Below are positions 12,148-23,444 of a DNA stretch of 64,000 nucleotides, piece by piece; position 1 is the stretch's first letter; each line of letters opens with the position of its first letter. The position numbers were made by a program, and so were the translations under genes. The notes below the pieces were generated by a model, which had not been told where the DNA came from, ran no database searches, and worked only from the letters and a program-made list of their open reading frames with translations. Source of the DNA: Sclerotinia nivalis (lineage: Eukaryota; Ascomycota; Leotiomycetes; Helotiales; Sclerotiniaceae); assembly GCA_029531795.1 (NCBI GenBank), contig JAPEIS010000003.1:620001-684000 (forward strand), written 5' to 3'.

Positions 12148-14176
12148 TTACTTGGCTCCAGCTAACTTCAAAAGCTCAGGGAAATTAGGAGTACCAAACC
12201 CAGTCGCTGGATCCCAACCCTTTGTAACCGGGAATCCAGCACCATCACATCCTACTGCACTTCCGCCAAGGATATCAGTGAATCCCTTGTATCCCTTAGA
12301 ATATAACCATGGGTTCAAGAATCCGAGAACTGGTTTACCCTTGGTAATCAAAGCATCGTTTACGAGAGAGATGATACCGGACGTGAGGGGCGTGGAGGCT
12401 GATGTGCCGGAAATGGAGCCGTAGGTTTGGTTCCAGACGTACGCGAAGTAGAAACCTTGGGCTGAGATATCGGGGTAGGCGCGGCCAGCTGAAGAAGGTT
12501 AGTAAATGTTGATGAAGAAATGGGGGTTGATAGTGGGAAAGGGGAAGGGGACGTACATTTATTATAAAGACCGTCGAAAGATCCATTGAGGTTCTTGACG
12601 TAAGCAGAAACAATCTTATCCTGATAACTAGGTCTAGCAAAGTAATTACTGAACCCACCACCAGTAGACCAACCACCATGATAAACACCATTAATGGGAT
12701 CAATACCAGTAGCACGATAAGCCGCGACTTCTGGCTCAAAGAATTTGGTTGCTCCAACGGAAGTAACGTAAGGGCAACTGGTTGGGAATTCCGGAATAAA
12801 CATTGTGGTGTTCTTTCCATCGTTGCTGAAGCAGGTACCATTACTTCCTACTCCAGAGTCTCCACTGGAGAATAGGACGGAGACACCACGTGCACCGAGT
12901 TGAGCAAGTTGTTCGCAAACACGCTTGGCGTAAAATTCGGGGACAGTTTGCTCATCATCACCATAGGATGTACTGATGACTTGAGGAATCTCTGAATCGG
13001 GTTGGGCCAGGATATAGTTTAACCAATCGGCGTATGGCTCGTTAGTGTTAGAATCCTCAGCAGCTGAGGCATTGAATGGTGGTTCTCCACTTGTTGAGTA
13101 GGCGGTAATTGGTGTTGGGTAACTGATTCCAGTAATGGCTGTAAGATCAAGATTGGCCTCCTTGCCTAAACCATTTTCCAATTGCTCAGCGGTAAGAGTG
13201 GTGTTTTGAACTGGGCCACCATTGATTGAAACGTATTTAAATTCATAGGCAGAGGCTACCGCTTCTGGACGGTATTTGAGTAAGAACAAAGCGTCATCTG
13301 GTCGAATTGGGACTTCTCCAAGGAAATTGTTGAACCCAATCTTGTTCTTGCCGGCTGATTTTACTTTGTAATCTCCGGTTCCGTAAAGAGCTTGGAAGCA
13401 TTGAGGTGAAACTGCAGCAACGTCACATAATTTTGAGAGTGTGGTATTTGATGGTGGTGTATAGCCAGCTGGTGTATGATCTGCACTAAGTTGACCTTCG
13501 ATAATGTTGTTGTGTCTTGGCATGACCTTGGTCTTTCTTGGGTTATAGCTAGACTTTGGCGCAGCACGCATGAATGAAGTTGTTGGCTGGATAGCATCAA
13601 TGTGCTTATGAAGATGCATAGGAAGTGACCAATTGGGTGTGCGAACAATTTGACCACCTGCTTCATGTTCATAAACGTGATATTCGGTGTTGAGCAAACG
13701 CTCAGCATCCTTAACTGGTATGGAGAGATGAATCCAATCCTTTGCGCTACTATAGCTTAGGCTTGAAGCATCAATTCCATTGTCAAGAAGCCATTCGTGA
13801 GTGGAGTCGAGAGTCTGAGATGATGGTCGAATCAATTCATTGACTTCATCGGAGGTCAAATGGTTACCGTATTTTTGATGAGAAGGATCGGAAACTGCAA
13901 AGGATAATATATTAGTCATGTTGATTCTAATGCAATAACTTTGAAAGTTTGCTAACCCTGATACAATTGTCGCTCAAGTTCATCGAATTGACTCTGCTTT
14001 AATGCGATATTCAAGTTAATGGTACCTTCAGCAGGGGCACGAGCTACTCTCTTCCATTGTTTAGGAACGTAATGTCTTTCCTTAACTGCATATTTAGTTC
14101 TCGAGCGAATGACTGAACTCGCGAGAGCTGTTTGAGCAGCCAAAGCTGTAGAAATGAGAATTGAAAACCCAACCAT
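12148..14176 (-). CDS. Sedolisin-family serine-carboxyl peptidase (tripeptidyl-peptidase type)
   Basis: Secreted acid peptidase of family S53. It has three exons: 14,176-13,957, 13,894-12,557 and 12,488-12,148. Introns are 62 bp (GTTAGC...CAG) and 68 bp (GTACGT...CAG). The spliced frame is exactly 633 codons (632 aa), a usual length for the precursor. Residues 1 to about 16 form a hydrophobic signal peptide (MVGFSILISTALAA). A pro-kumamolisin prodomain follows, including LYQVSDPSHQKYGNHLT across the first splice. The catalytic domain shows the Glu/Asp pair in GKEANLDL (about 13,150), the oxyanion-hole Asp in STSYGDDE, and the nucleophile Ser in SGTSAS (codon 12,400-12,402). The C-terminal Ca-site region is DILGG...GWDPATGFG. 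It is probably an intact gene. Endo- versus tripeptidyl-peptidase activity cannot be settled from sequence alone. Confidence 0.95.
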
Positions 14177-15690
14177 GATCACAACTTCAAAGAATGGTGT
14201 GAATTGATGAATGAGAAGTATAATGGGATGAAGGATATCAAAATATGAGAATTCGAGGGTTATGTAGTAAAAGTAAATGCCATTAAGCTTTTCATTTTCA
14301 GGTACTTCGAACCCCACAAGCTAAACCTAGCTGCAGAAGGATGTCATGTAACTTTTAGCATTAGTGTATCCTAAATAGGAAGGTGAATATATGTTATACG
14401 ACCCTCGCGATAAGACGGAAACTAATTCATTAAGTAATGAAAGTCTTGGGAATGTTGAAATGAAAGTAAATCGGGATCATAGTATTATGTTTTGGAGTAG
14501 ATCAATACTTTCTTCCGACTTCCATAGTCTTGGTAAAAAGGTTGTCCCCGGTTGTACAGATTGGTTGTTGAATGTTGTGATGGGATGGGAAAATGATGAT
14601 GCATATCCGAGCTGACGGGAATTCTACCGAATAGGAAGGTGGGGTCAGGGGTGTTTGCTGTCATCCATGGCTAATCCATAATAATCCATGATTCAAGCCG
14701 TTATTTGATAACATTTATATCCTCAATTGATAAAAGTTGATGAAATGATTGGTCAATAAGTCGGAAATCCCCGAATATCTGCGATGCTTGGGATGCTTGG
14801 TACCTTAAACAAATCCCAGCCACTGTCTGTACTTAGCAACTTAGTCAGGACGATGCAACTTTCTAGAGTCTAGATGTCCCATGAAAGTGGTGTTACCATG
14901 TGGCGAGAAAGGTTATGAGCGGGAACAGAAATCGGAAAGAGATCCGGTGGTTAAAGAAAGTAAGATGTGATAATGTGATGATATCGTGTAATATGTATGA
15001 GACATGTCGTGTCGGTGAGTTCAAGTTGAAGGATTTCTCGTGGGGATTCCATTCGTATCATCCGGTCGTCAATCAAACGGAATATTACCGTTCTCACGTC
15101 CTTTTGGTATTTGACAATCAATGTCCCACTCGATATCTTTCCCCAAGTTGAGTGGTAACCGTAGTATTGATCCTTTGGAAAATGCCAAGTTTTTCTCTGC
15201 CTTAAGATGCGAAGGTTATCAGCAAATTGCACAATTTCAGTCATTAAGCTGTATCATGAGTGAACGGACTCAACTAATTAATCCTCGAAGCTTATCAAAG
15301 AATACTTCGAGAAACTAGAAAGTATCTGATAAGTATTGATGATATACAACATTTTTCCGGGTTTTAAGATTTAAAAATCAAATTGATACCAACGATATGG
15401 AAACCCGGATTCCCATTTGATTTCACCGCTTTCTTGGCAGAAATTTATCCTGCCAAAATCATTATGCCAAGTGTTCACCGACTATCACGTGAGCGGTGAA
15501 AAATTGGGCAAAACCTAATTTTGTTGCACATCTAAAAAATGTGTTCCTCTAAACAACGAACCTGAGATTGAGGAGGGCCAGTTCAAGTCTTTCTTGACAC
15601 TTCTGTATAATCTGAGGCGAGACTTTACAAGAAACCCACCGGTAGCTTTGCCCAAAAAACAAGCAATAACATTGATTAACTAAAATAAGG
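14177..15690. other. Intergenic region, no supported gene
   Basis: This holds the upstream region of the protease gene. ORFs such as 14,391-14,615 (74 codons, ATG start) and 14,900-15,151 are short, have no recognisable motif and no visible splice partners, so I do not call them. Nothing else identified. Confidence 0.5.
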
Positions 15691-15699
15691 ACTCGTCAC

Positions 15700-16500
15700 C
15701 CGGAAAAGACTTCGAGACAACGAAGCAGTCGCCTTCTCACCTTGCGAGTGGAATCTTAGATCGTCAATTCCCACCAAACACGAATCCGAATCCGAATGAG
15801 AAATCTGATTACGCAATTGTTCGAGACGGAGGATTCAACAGTATGAAGCATTTCATGGAGCCTTACGGACCTAAGGGTTTGGGAATTTGACGACTTCAGA
15901 AAGGCAAAACAAATCGTCCAAAACATGAAAACCTACGACAAAACAGACGGCAATCAAACGAGGTCAAGTATATCTGCTATTGCTGCCACTGGTTCTGTAG
16001 TCGATACTCCTTATTCCAACTCGAGCTTGTTGGAGTTGAATTCCACCAACATAGTTTCTGTGAGTTCTTCCCAGCCAAACAAAAGCTTTGAGCTACTCTG
16101 ATCATGAGCAAACGACAAGACCCATTGCAGTACATCCAGTGGTCAAGCATGAGCGAAAAAACAGTCTCAAACTTTTTCCTTCGCAAGAATTTTAATGAGA
16201 GATATGCATGCTCCGAGATAATCGGTCTATTCGGTAACGAAGAAACTCTTAAAAGAATAATGTAACGCTAATATATGGGGAGATTGAAGTCGATCAAGAC
16301 GGTGGTCGTATCTTTGGACCTGGAGTTTGTAAAGATGGCCCTCTCAGTTACGACCAGGATGGTATATCCATTAGAGGTGTGTATAACTTTGATCAGGTAT
16401 CGATTGCTGTATTTTTCAATAAATATAGAGTGTTTCAGCAAATTCATAGCAATCAAGGAGATGTGTTGGTAACAAGAAGACCAGTCTCTCGGCCTGAATT
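15700..16500 (+). pseudogene. Broken member of the WL/GW-FM repeat family
   Basis: An open stretch without a start codon (about 15,700-15,890) encodes a Pro/Asn-rich lead and then the family repeat, SDYAIVRDGGFNSMKHFMEPYG (15,804-15,869). The frame then shifts: the helix EFDDFRKAKQIVQNMKTYDK is found in another frame from about 15,886. Ser-rich coding-like sequence follows in shifting frames to 16,264. At 16,280-16,390 there is a remnant with DQDGGRIFG and SYDQDGISIRGVY, resembling the C-terminal part of the product at 17,356. No complete reading frame remains. That the two halves once formed one gene is inference. Confidence 0.6.
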
Positions 16501-17355
16501 GCATATTTGATGGTTCATGAAAAGGCTATGCCTATCCAGATGGAAATAAACTTTAATGGGAATCCATGGCTGCACTGGCATTGCTCGTGGCGGAGGATGC
16601 TAAATGCAAGAGGGATAAACAGTTGATAGTCTGAGTATGAACAAAACTCTATGATTGCGAGACCTTGATTGAAATCTGAGCTCCTGCGCAGTTGACCCAA
16701 GAGAACGGAATAGAAGATGAAAAATCAACATATACAAAATTGATAAAATTTTTAAATAATTCCGACTGCAAATAACCGACCATGGAAATCGTGTCTCCCA
16801 GAACCACTATTAAAGCGGGAACCAAGAATCCATGGATCAAAGCACGACAATTATTTACAGACAATCGCCTCTTGCCTATCGAGTCACATTTTATTGGATG
16901 GAAGTACATCGAATGCCCTGGTCTGAGATTTCTTGTTGAAGACAATTGAGGAAAGAGGCACCTTCCTTATTCTGTGCTGTTGAATTTCATATCACTCACC
17001 GGGAAACCTCCTATGTGTCTAACATCTATTTTAAAGATCTTGACATTTGAAGAGCTGTTGACCTCTATCAATAAATACATCTAACCCCTTGAATTAAATA
17101 ATCGAAATGGTGACATCTTGAAAAGAAGGAAGTTCATTATCACACATTTTGGAAAAGAATATCCGATTAGCCTCTGCCATATTCTCGGTTAAATCGTGCC
17201 TTCCCCTTTTGTGGTACAACGTCAAATACCAATGTTTTCACTTCACAGTTCCGAATTCTCCATCTTTTAACACCAAATAGAGATATTCAACCCTCATTAA
17301 ATAATATCAAACAGAAAATATTGGATTATCATTAGAAAAACCTCAAAAAGACAAC
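16501..17355. other. Intergenic, upstream of the 17,356 gene
   Basis: No convincing coding sequence. Short minus-strand ORFs (16,515-16,700 and 16,649-16,945) have no motif. The last roughly 150 bp (about 17,215-17,355) are pyrimidine- and A-rich and probably contain the promoter and 5' UTR of the gene at 17,356. Confidence 0.45.
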
Positions 17356-18339
17356 ATGGCGCCCTCATTGAACGAAAATCCCGCAGACAATGCAGCACCA
17401 CGGCCACAAGCCTACTTCAAGAATCTAACTTGGCTTCTAATGAAGAACTCAGGACTTCCAGGCCACAAATTCAGAGCAAAGTTTCTTGAGCTTGCTCGGG
17501 ATGCTCAAATCTCACAAAAAGACTGGTGTCATGATATTTTGCAGAATATTGATTCGAAGACGATGTTCAAACTTGCACCCATGAACGTTTCCGCAGAAGA
17601 ATATTCGAAATTTATTGGACTTTGTGAGAGTCAACTCCGGCCATTGTATCCTCGCGATAAATTGCCCGATCAAAGTACGGCCCAGGGTGAAAAATTGGGA
17701 AGTAGTAGCCTCTTGGATTCATCAACCCCACTTCCGGAGGTCTCCAAACCGAATGCTAGGGTAATGAAGCATAGCGGTAGGTCGTCTAATCAAAATATGG
17801 TAAATGGGTATGATGGGGTCCCGGCAAATAGCAATGACTTGGATTTTTCAGTCAGATTTACGGCGCTCTCGAAAACGGATTCTGAGTCTCTGGGATTTTT
17901 GGATTATTCCAGTTATGCAATATTGATGAACCGACAACTGTTGATGACTGCAAGACCAAACGTAGTCGTGGGTTCCGAAAACAGGAGAGCTATCCGCATG
18001 CCTGACGGCAGCAAATTAATGGAAGTTGGCGCTACTGTTGGACGCGATACCATGGATAAACCTGTTCGTGTAGCGGGTTTCGAAGCAGATGGCAGGCCAT
18101 TTTTCGAAACCTTTCCAGAGTTTGTAGTCCGCGGTGAAGATGGCAAGCGGGTTTTTAGGATAGGATATGATGCCAATGGAAAGCCAATTCATGGCCTTTT
18201 TGACAAGGATGAAAACTTTGAGGGCATTTATGAAAAGGGTTATATTTGGAGCAAGCCGACTGAAAGATTCGATGGTTATATTAAAATTGGTGACCTTGTG
18301 GACAATGATAAGGGCTTGCCTGTCGATGACATGAGATAA
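17356..18339 (+). CDS. Hypothetical protein, 327 aa, with DG-rich C-terminal half
   Basis: Uninterrupted ATG-to-TGA frame; the ATG is preceded by AACA. I do not recognise the family. Residues 20-100 look helical and charged (FKNLTWLLMKNSG, FRAKFLELARDA, WCHDILQNI). Residues 110-160 are Ser/Pro/Asn-rich and low-complexity. The C-terminal half has a repeating pattern of Asp/Asn-Gly turns each followed by an aromatic (EADGRPFFETF, GEDGKRVF, YDANGKPIHGLF, KDENFEGIY), suggesting a small beta-rich domain. The YDANGKPIHGLF segment aligns by eye with YDQDGISIRGVY in the pseudogene about 1 kb upstream. No signal peptide or membrane segment. It could be the distal member of the neighbouring repeat family, but its N-terminus does not show the motif clearly. 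Confidence 0.65.
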   Translation: MAPSLNENPADNAAPRPQAYFKNLTWLLMKNSGLPGHKFRAKFLELARDAQISQKDWCHDILQNIDSKTMFKLAPMNVSAEEYSKFIGLCESQLRPLYPRDKLPDQSTAQGEKLGSSSLLDSSTPLPEVSKPNARVMKHSGRSSNQNMVNGYDGVPANSNDLDFSVRFTALSKTDSESLGFLDYSSYAILMNRQLLMTARPNVVVGSENRRAIRMPDGSKLMEVGATVGRDTMDKPVRVAGFEADGRPFFETFPEFVVRGEDGKRVFRIGYDANGKPIHGLFDKDENFEGIYEKGYIWSKPTERFDGYIKIGDLVDNDKGLPVDDMR

Positions 18340-19150
18340 GTCAGCGGGGATTGGTAGGCCGCTGAAGAGGAGAGAACGTAACGTGCGTAAGTTGGTGCAG
18401 ATATTGGAAGTCAGCGTAAGGTACATAAAGCGGGTTGCTTTTAGTATTAGTCCAAACAAAACATTAGCTTAATTTCAACCAATACCGTATAGATTCATAT
18501 ATGGCGTCCTGTTAGGACAATTTTTGACATATGCATGATTTTTAAGATTTAAATCGTGTATTTAGATACTAATACGCCATATCATGATATCGCATTTTGT
18601 CATTGAACATCTAAATCAAGAGACCATTTGATTTTGTAAATCCAATTTGGATATTGAAGAATGTTGAGAGGCATTTACGGAAATAGACTATGTGATTGAA
18701 CATTAGATGAGGTATATTTATGGATTCGCGAAAAACAATGTATTGCTTGTTAAGGGCAAGGGGCAAACAAGTGATATTAATGAGATAAACTACAGTGAAG
18801 AACACGATGACAAAAGAATCAAACATGCTGAATAATAGCCAAACGAAGTATTTGTGGTGATGTGATATAGTGACTAGAGAGTACCAAAGATTTCTTTCCA
18901 ATTCTACTTGGATCCACAACCCTTGCTGATAGCGAAAAGTACCTTTCAATATCTTAAGAACGAACGAAAGACCATAAGAGAAAGGTTTTCTTTGTGTAGA
19001 AGATACAAACGAGATGAGTTAATTTTTGCAGCCTAGAATCCAAAATCCTATTAAGACCTTTCCTGCCCTCCAAAAAACAAGAACATCTGACTCTTCCCTA
19101 CACACACAACTAAAACGCAGCTGCTCTGGATCGATAATACAGTCATAAAG
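18340..19150. other. Intergenic region
   Basis: AT-rich sequence with no supported gene. A minus-strand open frame at 18,611-18,949 starts at TTG rather than ATG and has no motif. The last roughly 100 bp lead into the ATG at 19,151. Confidence 0.45.
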
Positions 19151-19861
19151 ATGGCTTTCGATATAGGCACCAACCCGGCATTTAGTGGTAGCTTGTTGCC
19201 AAATTTTGAAGATGAAGAACCTGTGGCTACAGATGCAACTTCTTCAGCACCTAACACGCAGACTGTGAAGTCCAACTATGCAATCGTTCGTAAAGGAATG
19301 GAAGATCTCATAAAATTGCACGGGTTGAGCCCAAGAGACGAAAAAGATTATGAGCTAGTAGAGAAGAATATCGACGATATGCAAAAACATGAACGGAGGG
19401 GCACGATTGTTGATGAGAAATCCGAATTAGTTGACAGTTCTCCCCCGAGTGACGAAGAAAACGAAACCCAGAAAAGGGATAACCAACAGCCTCTTAATTT
19501 AACTCCAAATTCTCTGCGTCCACTGCCTCCAATTCATCCCATCTCACCTCCTTTGAATTCCAGAAGGAGGGATGCCGCGACACTTTTCTCCAGTGATACA
19601 ACTTATCGTTGGCACAGAAATAATCAGGGTGAGCTTGTTAACAGTTTAAGAGACGGAGCTCCTGTGGTGGCTGTGGATACGAACAAAGACGCGGGTGGGG
19701 ATGAGGGAGACATGGAGAAGGACGAAGACAAGGAGAAAGCTATGGTGGGAAGCTCGGTGATTTTAAATCCTAGGAATGACCTCCCTTCTGGGTTAGAAGT
19801 TATGAGTCTTACTGATGAAAACGATACTAGTAGCTCAGTGATTACATTGGACTTGGTCTGA
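19151..19861 (+). CDS. Repeat-family protein, one motif copy (236 aa)
   Basis: ATG-started, uninterrupted frame. Residues 1-40 are acidic and Ser/Thr-rich. Residues 42-80 form one family repeat: NYAIVRKGMEDLIKLHGLSP followed by an acidic/amphipathic helix (RDEKDYELVEKNIDDMQKH). The rest is low-complexity: an acidic Ser/Pro/Glu region, a Pro-rich stretch (about 120-140), and an Asp/Glu/Lys-rich stretch (about 185-205). No membrane segment or signal peptide. The motif is shared with the genes at 20,393, 22,968, 23,869 and 30,014 and with the pseudogene at 15.7 kb, all on the same strand. Function unknown. The domain could be a small helical interaction module. Confidence 0.7.
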   Translation: MAFDIGTNPAFSGSLLPNFEDEEPVATDATSSAPNTQTVKSNYAIVRKGMEDLIKLHGLSPRDEKDYELVEKNIDDMQKHERRGTIVDEKSELVDSSPPSDEENETQKRDNQQPLNLTPNSLRPLPPIHPISPPLNSRRRDAATLFSSDTTYRWHRNNQGELVNSLRDGAPVVAVDTNKDAGGDEGDMEKDEDKEKAMVGSSVILNPRNDLPSGLEVMSLTDENDTSSSVITLDLV

Positions 19862-20392
19862 CGAGGTTTAAGAAGGTAAATCTTTTGGGAATCATGATGG
19901 AAAATAATGGAACTAGGAAATAATTCTGGAGATCGCGACAAGAGCCTTCATTTGATTTAATAGAGACGGATTCAAAGTCTGTCTCCGGCAGTCATCGTGC
20001 TAAGAATATGATCTAAATGATTCTATTAACATGATAAATATGCTCAACGGGCGGGTATAATAATGATTGTTCGGGTTGCTGGAAATGTAATGTGCTTGTG
20101 CACAAATGACTAGAAAGGAAAATACACCCAGGGGATTTCCTGTCCAGCAAACAAACGAAAAAAAAAGCTAACTAGCCAGCTTGCAACAGAAATTTGTGAC
20201 ATAGGAAGAAATAAAAAATTGTACAAGATCTATGCACGTGTGTATGGCAGTCTTGCATTAGTTTACCCGAAATGAGGACAAACGGTGTTCCTTCCCAAAC
20301 AAGCGAAATGCCGAGGGACTCTACTTCAGCTTTCTCATAACGAATCCGCGACTTGCACCCACGGCGGCTTGCAACCGCGCAATAGATCGCAA
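19862..20392. other. Intergenic region upstream of the two-repeat gene
   Basis: No gene supported. The coding frame at 20,393 stays open upstream to about 20,285 but has no ATG there (only a GTG), so I place the start at 20,393. Confidence 0.45.
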
Positions 20393-21181
20393 ATGGCATC
20401 TAGAGATTCGCCATTGGCGAGGTCGATGCAGCCACAGCAGACCTCCTCGGGCTATTCCATTCTACACGAGCATGGCTTTCGCAGTATGTAAGGATCCATG
20501 CAGACCTATGGGCTCACACCTAGGAATGATGAAGCCGTTGATAAGGCACACCGGATTATTGATAAAATACGAGCAAACGATATTCAAGCATCTGACAGAG
20601 GCGCCTCCGTAGGTGCTGGAGATATCTCGGATTATGCCATGATGCACGAACAAGGCTTCGATGGGATGAAGGACTTCATGGAGTCTCACGGCCTTAGGCT
20701 TTGGAATGATGAAGATGTACAAGCAGCACACGAAATTATCCAAAAGATGAGAGAGTTTGACGAGAAATATGACCATCTTCCAACATCCGCCGAAGAATCT
20801 GACAGCGACGTCGCTCGTGAAGAAATCATCGAAGACGATTTGAGGCGTGAAACTTGGGTAGACAACACGTACGCGGTGTCAGGTTACGAGATCGAGAGAA
20901 ACGTAGTGGAAAGTACAGGCTTTACTGATCCGCAAGATGAGGAATTCTTTGATGGAATAGATTATTTACCAGAAGGATTGGAGAGCGGCGGAATTGACGG
21001 TAGTGATGGGTACTTTGAAGATGTCGAGGAAGGTTTCAATACCTTTGATTTCGAAGGTGAAGGTGGCTACATTGATAATGAATTTGGCGAAGGAGGATAC
21101 GGGGGATATGATGATGATGTTGGTGATGATGCATATGATGGGTACGACGATGGATATGATTATGATGGTGATTACGGTTGA
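20393..21181 (+). pseudogene. Two-repeat family member with an in-frame TAA in repeat 1
   Basis: One continuous frame of 263 codons from ATG 20,393 to TGA 21,179-21,181, except for a single TAA at 20,489-20,491. Repeat 1 (20,450-20,575) reads GYSILHEHGFRSM, stop, GSMQTYGLTPRND and then a helix. Repeat 2 (20,632-20,765) reads DYAMMHEQGFDGMKDFMESH, then GLRLWNDEDVQAAHEIIQKM. The TAA replaces the Lys of the M-K-D-F-M core. A GT within ATGTAAGGA cannot splice, because the next AGs are only about 16 and 36 nt away. Translation could restart at ATG 20,498 and give a 227-aa protein with one full repeat. The C-terminus is a striking Gly/Tyr/Asp tail (GGYGGYDDDVGDDAYDGYDD). A recent pseudogene or a shortened gene are both possible. 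Confidence 0.65.
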
Positions 21182-22967
21182 GGGAGTTGTCAGCTTGAGG
21201 CTCGAAAGACATAATTGTATTGATAGTTTATAGGAGAGTCAACATTAATTAATGGTGGAAACATAACGAGCGACAATTCGCTTCTGAATCAGGGGATTAC
21301 CAGGATAACATTCATGGTTAAGGTTGGCTCTATTGACAGTTCGTCTATCATTGACATTAATGCTGCTATTTTGTGCATTGGTTGCCCAGATTACATAAAT
21401 GATAAATCAACAATTCTTCTTTAACCTGCCAACATCATAGGGATTCCGGGAGCAGCGGAATTCAACAATAACACAGAATCATCATCTTATCCTTCTATGA
21501 TTGGGACGCTAATTTTTATCCGCTATCGTCCGGATATCAGAAGCAGTTTTCCCGCTATGAGAGGCTTCAAACAAACAAGTTTACGAATAAGCATTACTTT
21601 GGGACCTTAATATGTGGAGGGGTTTCCAAATAGCCCTGCAAGCCAAGTCACGAGCTGCCATGTAGTCTCGAACAATCCAAGAGGGAGACAGACAGCGCTG
21701 GCAAAGACGAGAAGAATACATGAAATGGTTAAAAGCCCGAGGATTGAGAAGATTACAGGAAGTGGCTGCGAAACACACGATATCGGCAGGAGAGCGATCG
21801 CTGTAGTAGAAAAATGGGTTTAAGAGCTTCAGGAACTATGCGCGTGAGTTTGGGGTCCATTCCACAATGAAAAGTAGAATGCGGAGTCTATGACTATTCT
21901 CGCGGTTCTCAAAGATCAATAAAGGCGGAGAACACCTTACTAACGCAAAACCAGAGCACGGTTTAATGAGAATTACAGGTCCTTAAAGCAACAAGAACCA
22001 TGTCGGTGTCGAATGCTGAGAGAATTTTGAAGCTAATCTAACTAGTGCAATTGCTAATTTGAAGACAAATTAGGTAAGACCTATACAAGGCAGTAAGTGC
22101 GAAACGGGCGGTTTCTACTCTTGACTAGACAAACATTTTGCATTATTCACTAACAGACAAATGCGAACTTTGCGCTCCGGGGCATTCGTCCAAGTAGGGG
22201 TGGGCGCTTTATAAAGCAGAGCTAGATTACAATAAAGCATAATAAAATAAGGGCTAGCTTCATTAAAAGATATTAGTCATAATAAATGACTAGTTAATGT
22301 ATTCAGATTTTCTAATATTCAAAATTATTCCTCCTTGATTTGCCCATTAAAAAATATAAATAATAAAGAGTGGTAGATTATTATTAAAGCAAAATGAGCA
22401 AGATTATTATACTTTATGGAACTATAAATATCACATCTCTACGTCCAAGTATGCTCTCATCTTTTCCTTTGCAGCTGCGTTAAAGCCATGCTATTGTTTC
22501 CATGCCTAGTCAACGAAGTGATGCTTGCTCCTGCGAAAATGAATATCTTAAAATGCGAAGATTTTAGAAGACCTCTTATGAAAAAATTGCTACATTCTAA
22601 ATCTTAGACCGAACATTAAACCCTTGAGTTTTTTTAGGGGGCGGTGGTAGCAGGACACAAAAGGCACTGTTGATTATCTCGGTTGCAAAGGAATTTATTG
22701 TAGTTTGAAAAAATAATCAATCTTTTCATTCAATACTGATAAAGAAATTGGATGAGGTTTTAATTAAATGATTAATGAATGTAGAAAGATGGCTACCCCG
22801 CCTCGCCACGCACCTTCCTGTCTATTTCCATTGACCTGCTTCCTCGAAAACTTTTCTCTTCCAAAACCTCTATCCATCCCCAAACCAAAAACACCCCGCA
22901 CAGGTTATCTTGAATTTTCTTGCGGTGTCTCCTAAGATTTCTCCAGAACAGCTTCAGTTGCGCAACG
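21182..22967. other. Long intergenic region, AT-rich in its second half
   Basis: No supported gene in about 1.8 kb. From about 22,200 the sequence becomes strongly AT-rich, directly after TAGGGGTGGGCGC at 22,194, which resembles the end of some hAT transposons. I could not find a matching inverted end, so no element is called. The final 150 bp hold the likely promoter and 5' UTR of the gene at 22,968. Confidence 0.45.
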
Positions 22968-23444
22968 ATGAGTTCTTCAAACAATACGCCCAGACTGACC
23001 GATTCTGCTTGGCTCAAGAAGAAGGGCTGGGAGTCGATGCATCACTTCATGCTCTCTTATGAGCTTAAAACCCACAATCTCGACGATTACAAAGAGGGTA
23101 AGAGTATCTTGGCGGCCTTTAGAAAAGCCGACGACGAGGAGAAAGCAGCAGCTAGCGGAGGGCAATCCGGCAATGTTCAGAACTCCTACCAACAGGCGCA
23201 AACAAACGGTGCAATGGGTCGTGGTGCGGGAGGTCATATGTGCGGCGATGGTGCTCTAGAGGGAAACAAACCTTTTGATAGTGCCAATATCCGGAAGGAG
23301 GAAAGAGCTGGTGATAAGAAGCCGGTCGCGTTTATGGGCACTTTGCAGGTATGTTTTGCCATGACATTAAAAGGAATTTGTTGTGACTAACTCATGGCAT
23401 AGTCATATCCATCCTATGGTAATGGCGGATCAGCGAAAGATTGA
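22968..23444 (+). CDS. Small repeat-family protein, two exons (140 aa)
   Basis: Exon 1 is 22,968-23,348 and exon 2 is 23,403-23,444, with a 54-bp intron (GTATGT...CATAG, with a CTAAC branch point). The splice keeps the frame and gives 141 codons including TGA. I chose ATG 22,968 because the in-frame sequence upstream has no family similarity. Residues 13-55 are the family repeat: SAWLKKKGWESMHHFMLSYE, then LKTHNLDDYKEGKSILAAFR. The remainder is Gly/Gln/Asn-rich and probably disordered. The gene looks intact. Function unknown. Confidence 0.72.

Noticed and set aside
12152..12875. Plus-strand ORFs opposite the protease gene
   Set aside because: They are antisense to well-supported sedolisin exons.
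14391..15318. Several 60-97 codon ORFs on both strands
   Set aside because: They overlap each other, lack motifs and have no neighbours that suggest a gene.
18611..18949. 112-codon hydrophobic minus-strand ORF
   Set aside because: The first codon is TTG, there is no ATG at the start, no motif and AT-rich composition. It looks like chance.
20285..20392. Upstream extension of the two-repeat gene
   Set aside because: The frame is open, but the only start there is GTG. The first ATG is 20,393.
22190..22450. Possible hAT-type transposon end (TAGGGGTGGGC) followed by AT-rich DNA
   Set aside because: No matching inverted end or 8-bp duplication was found within the following 700 bp by eye.
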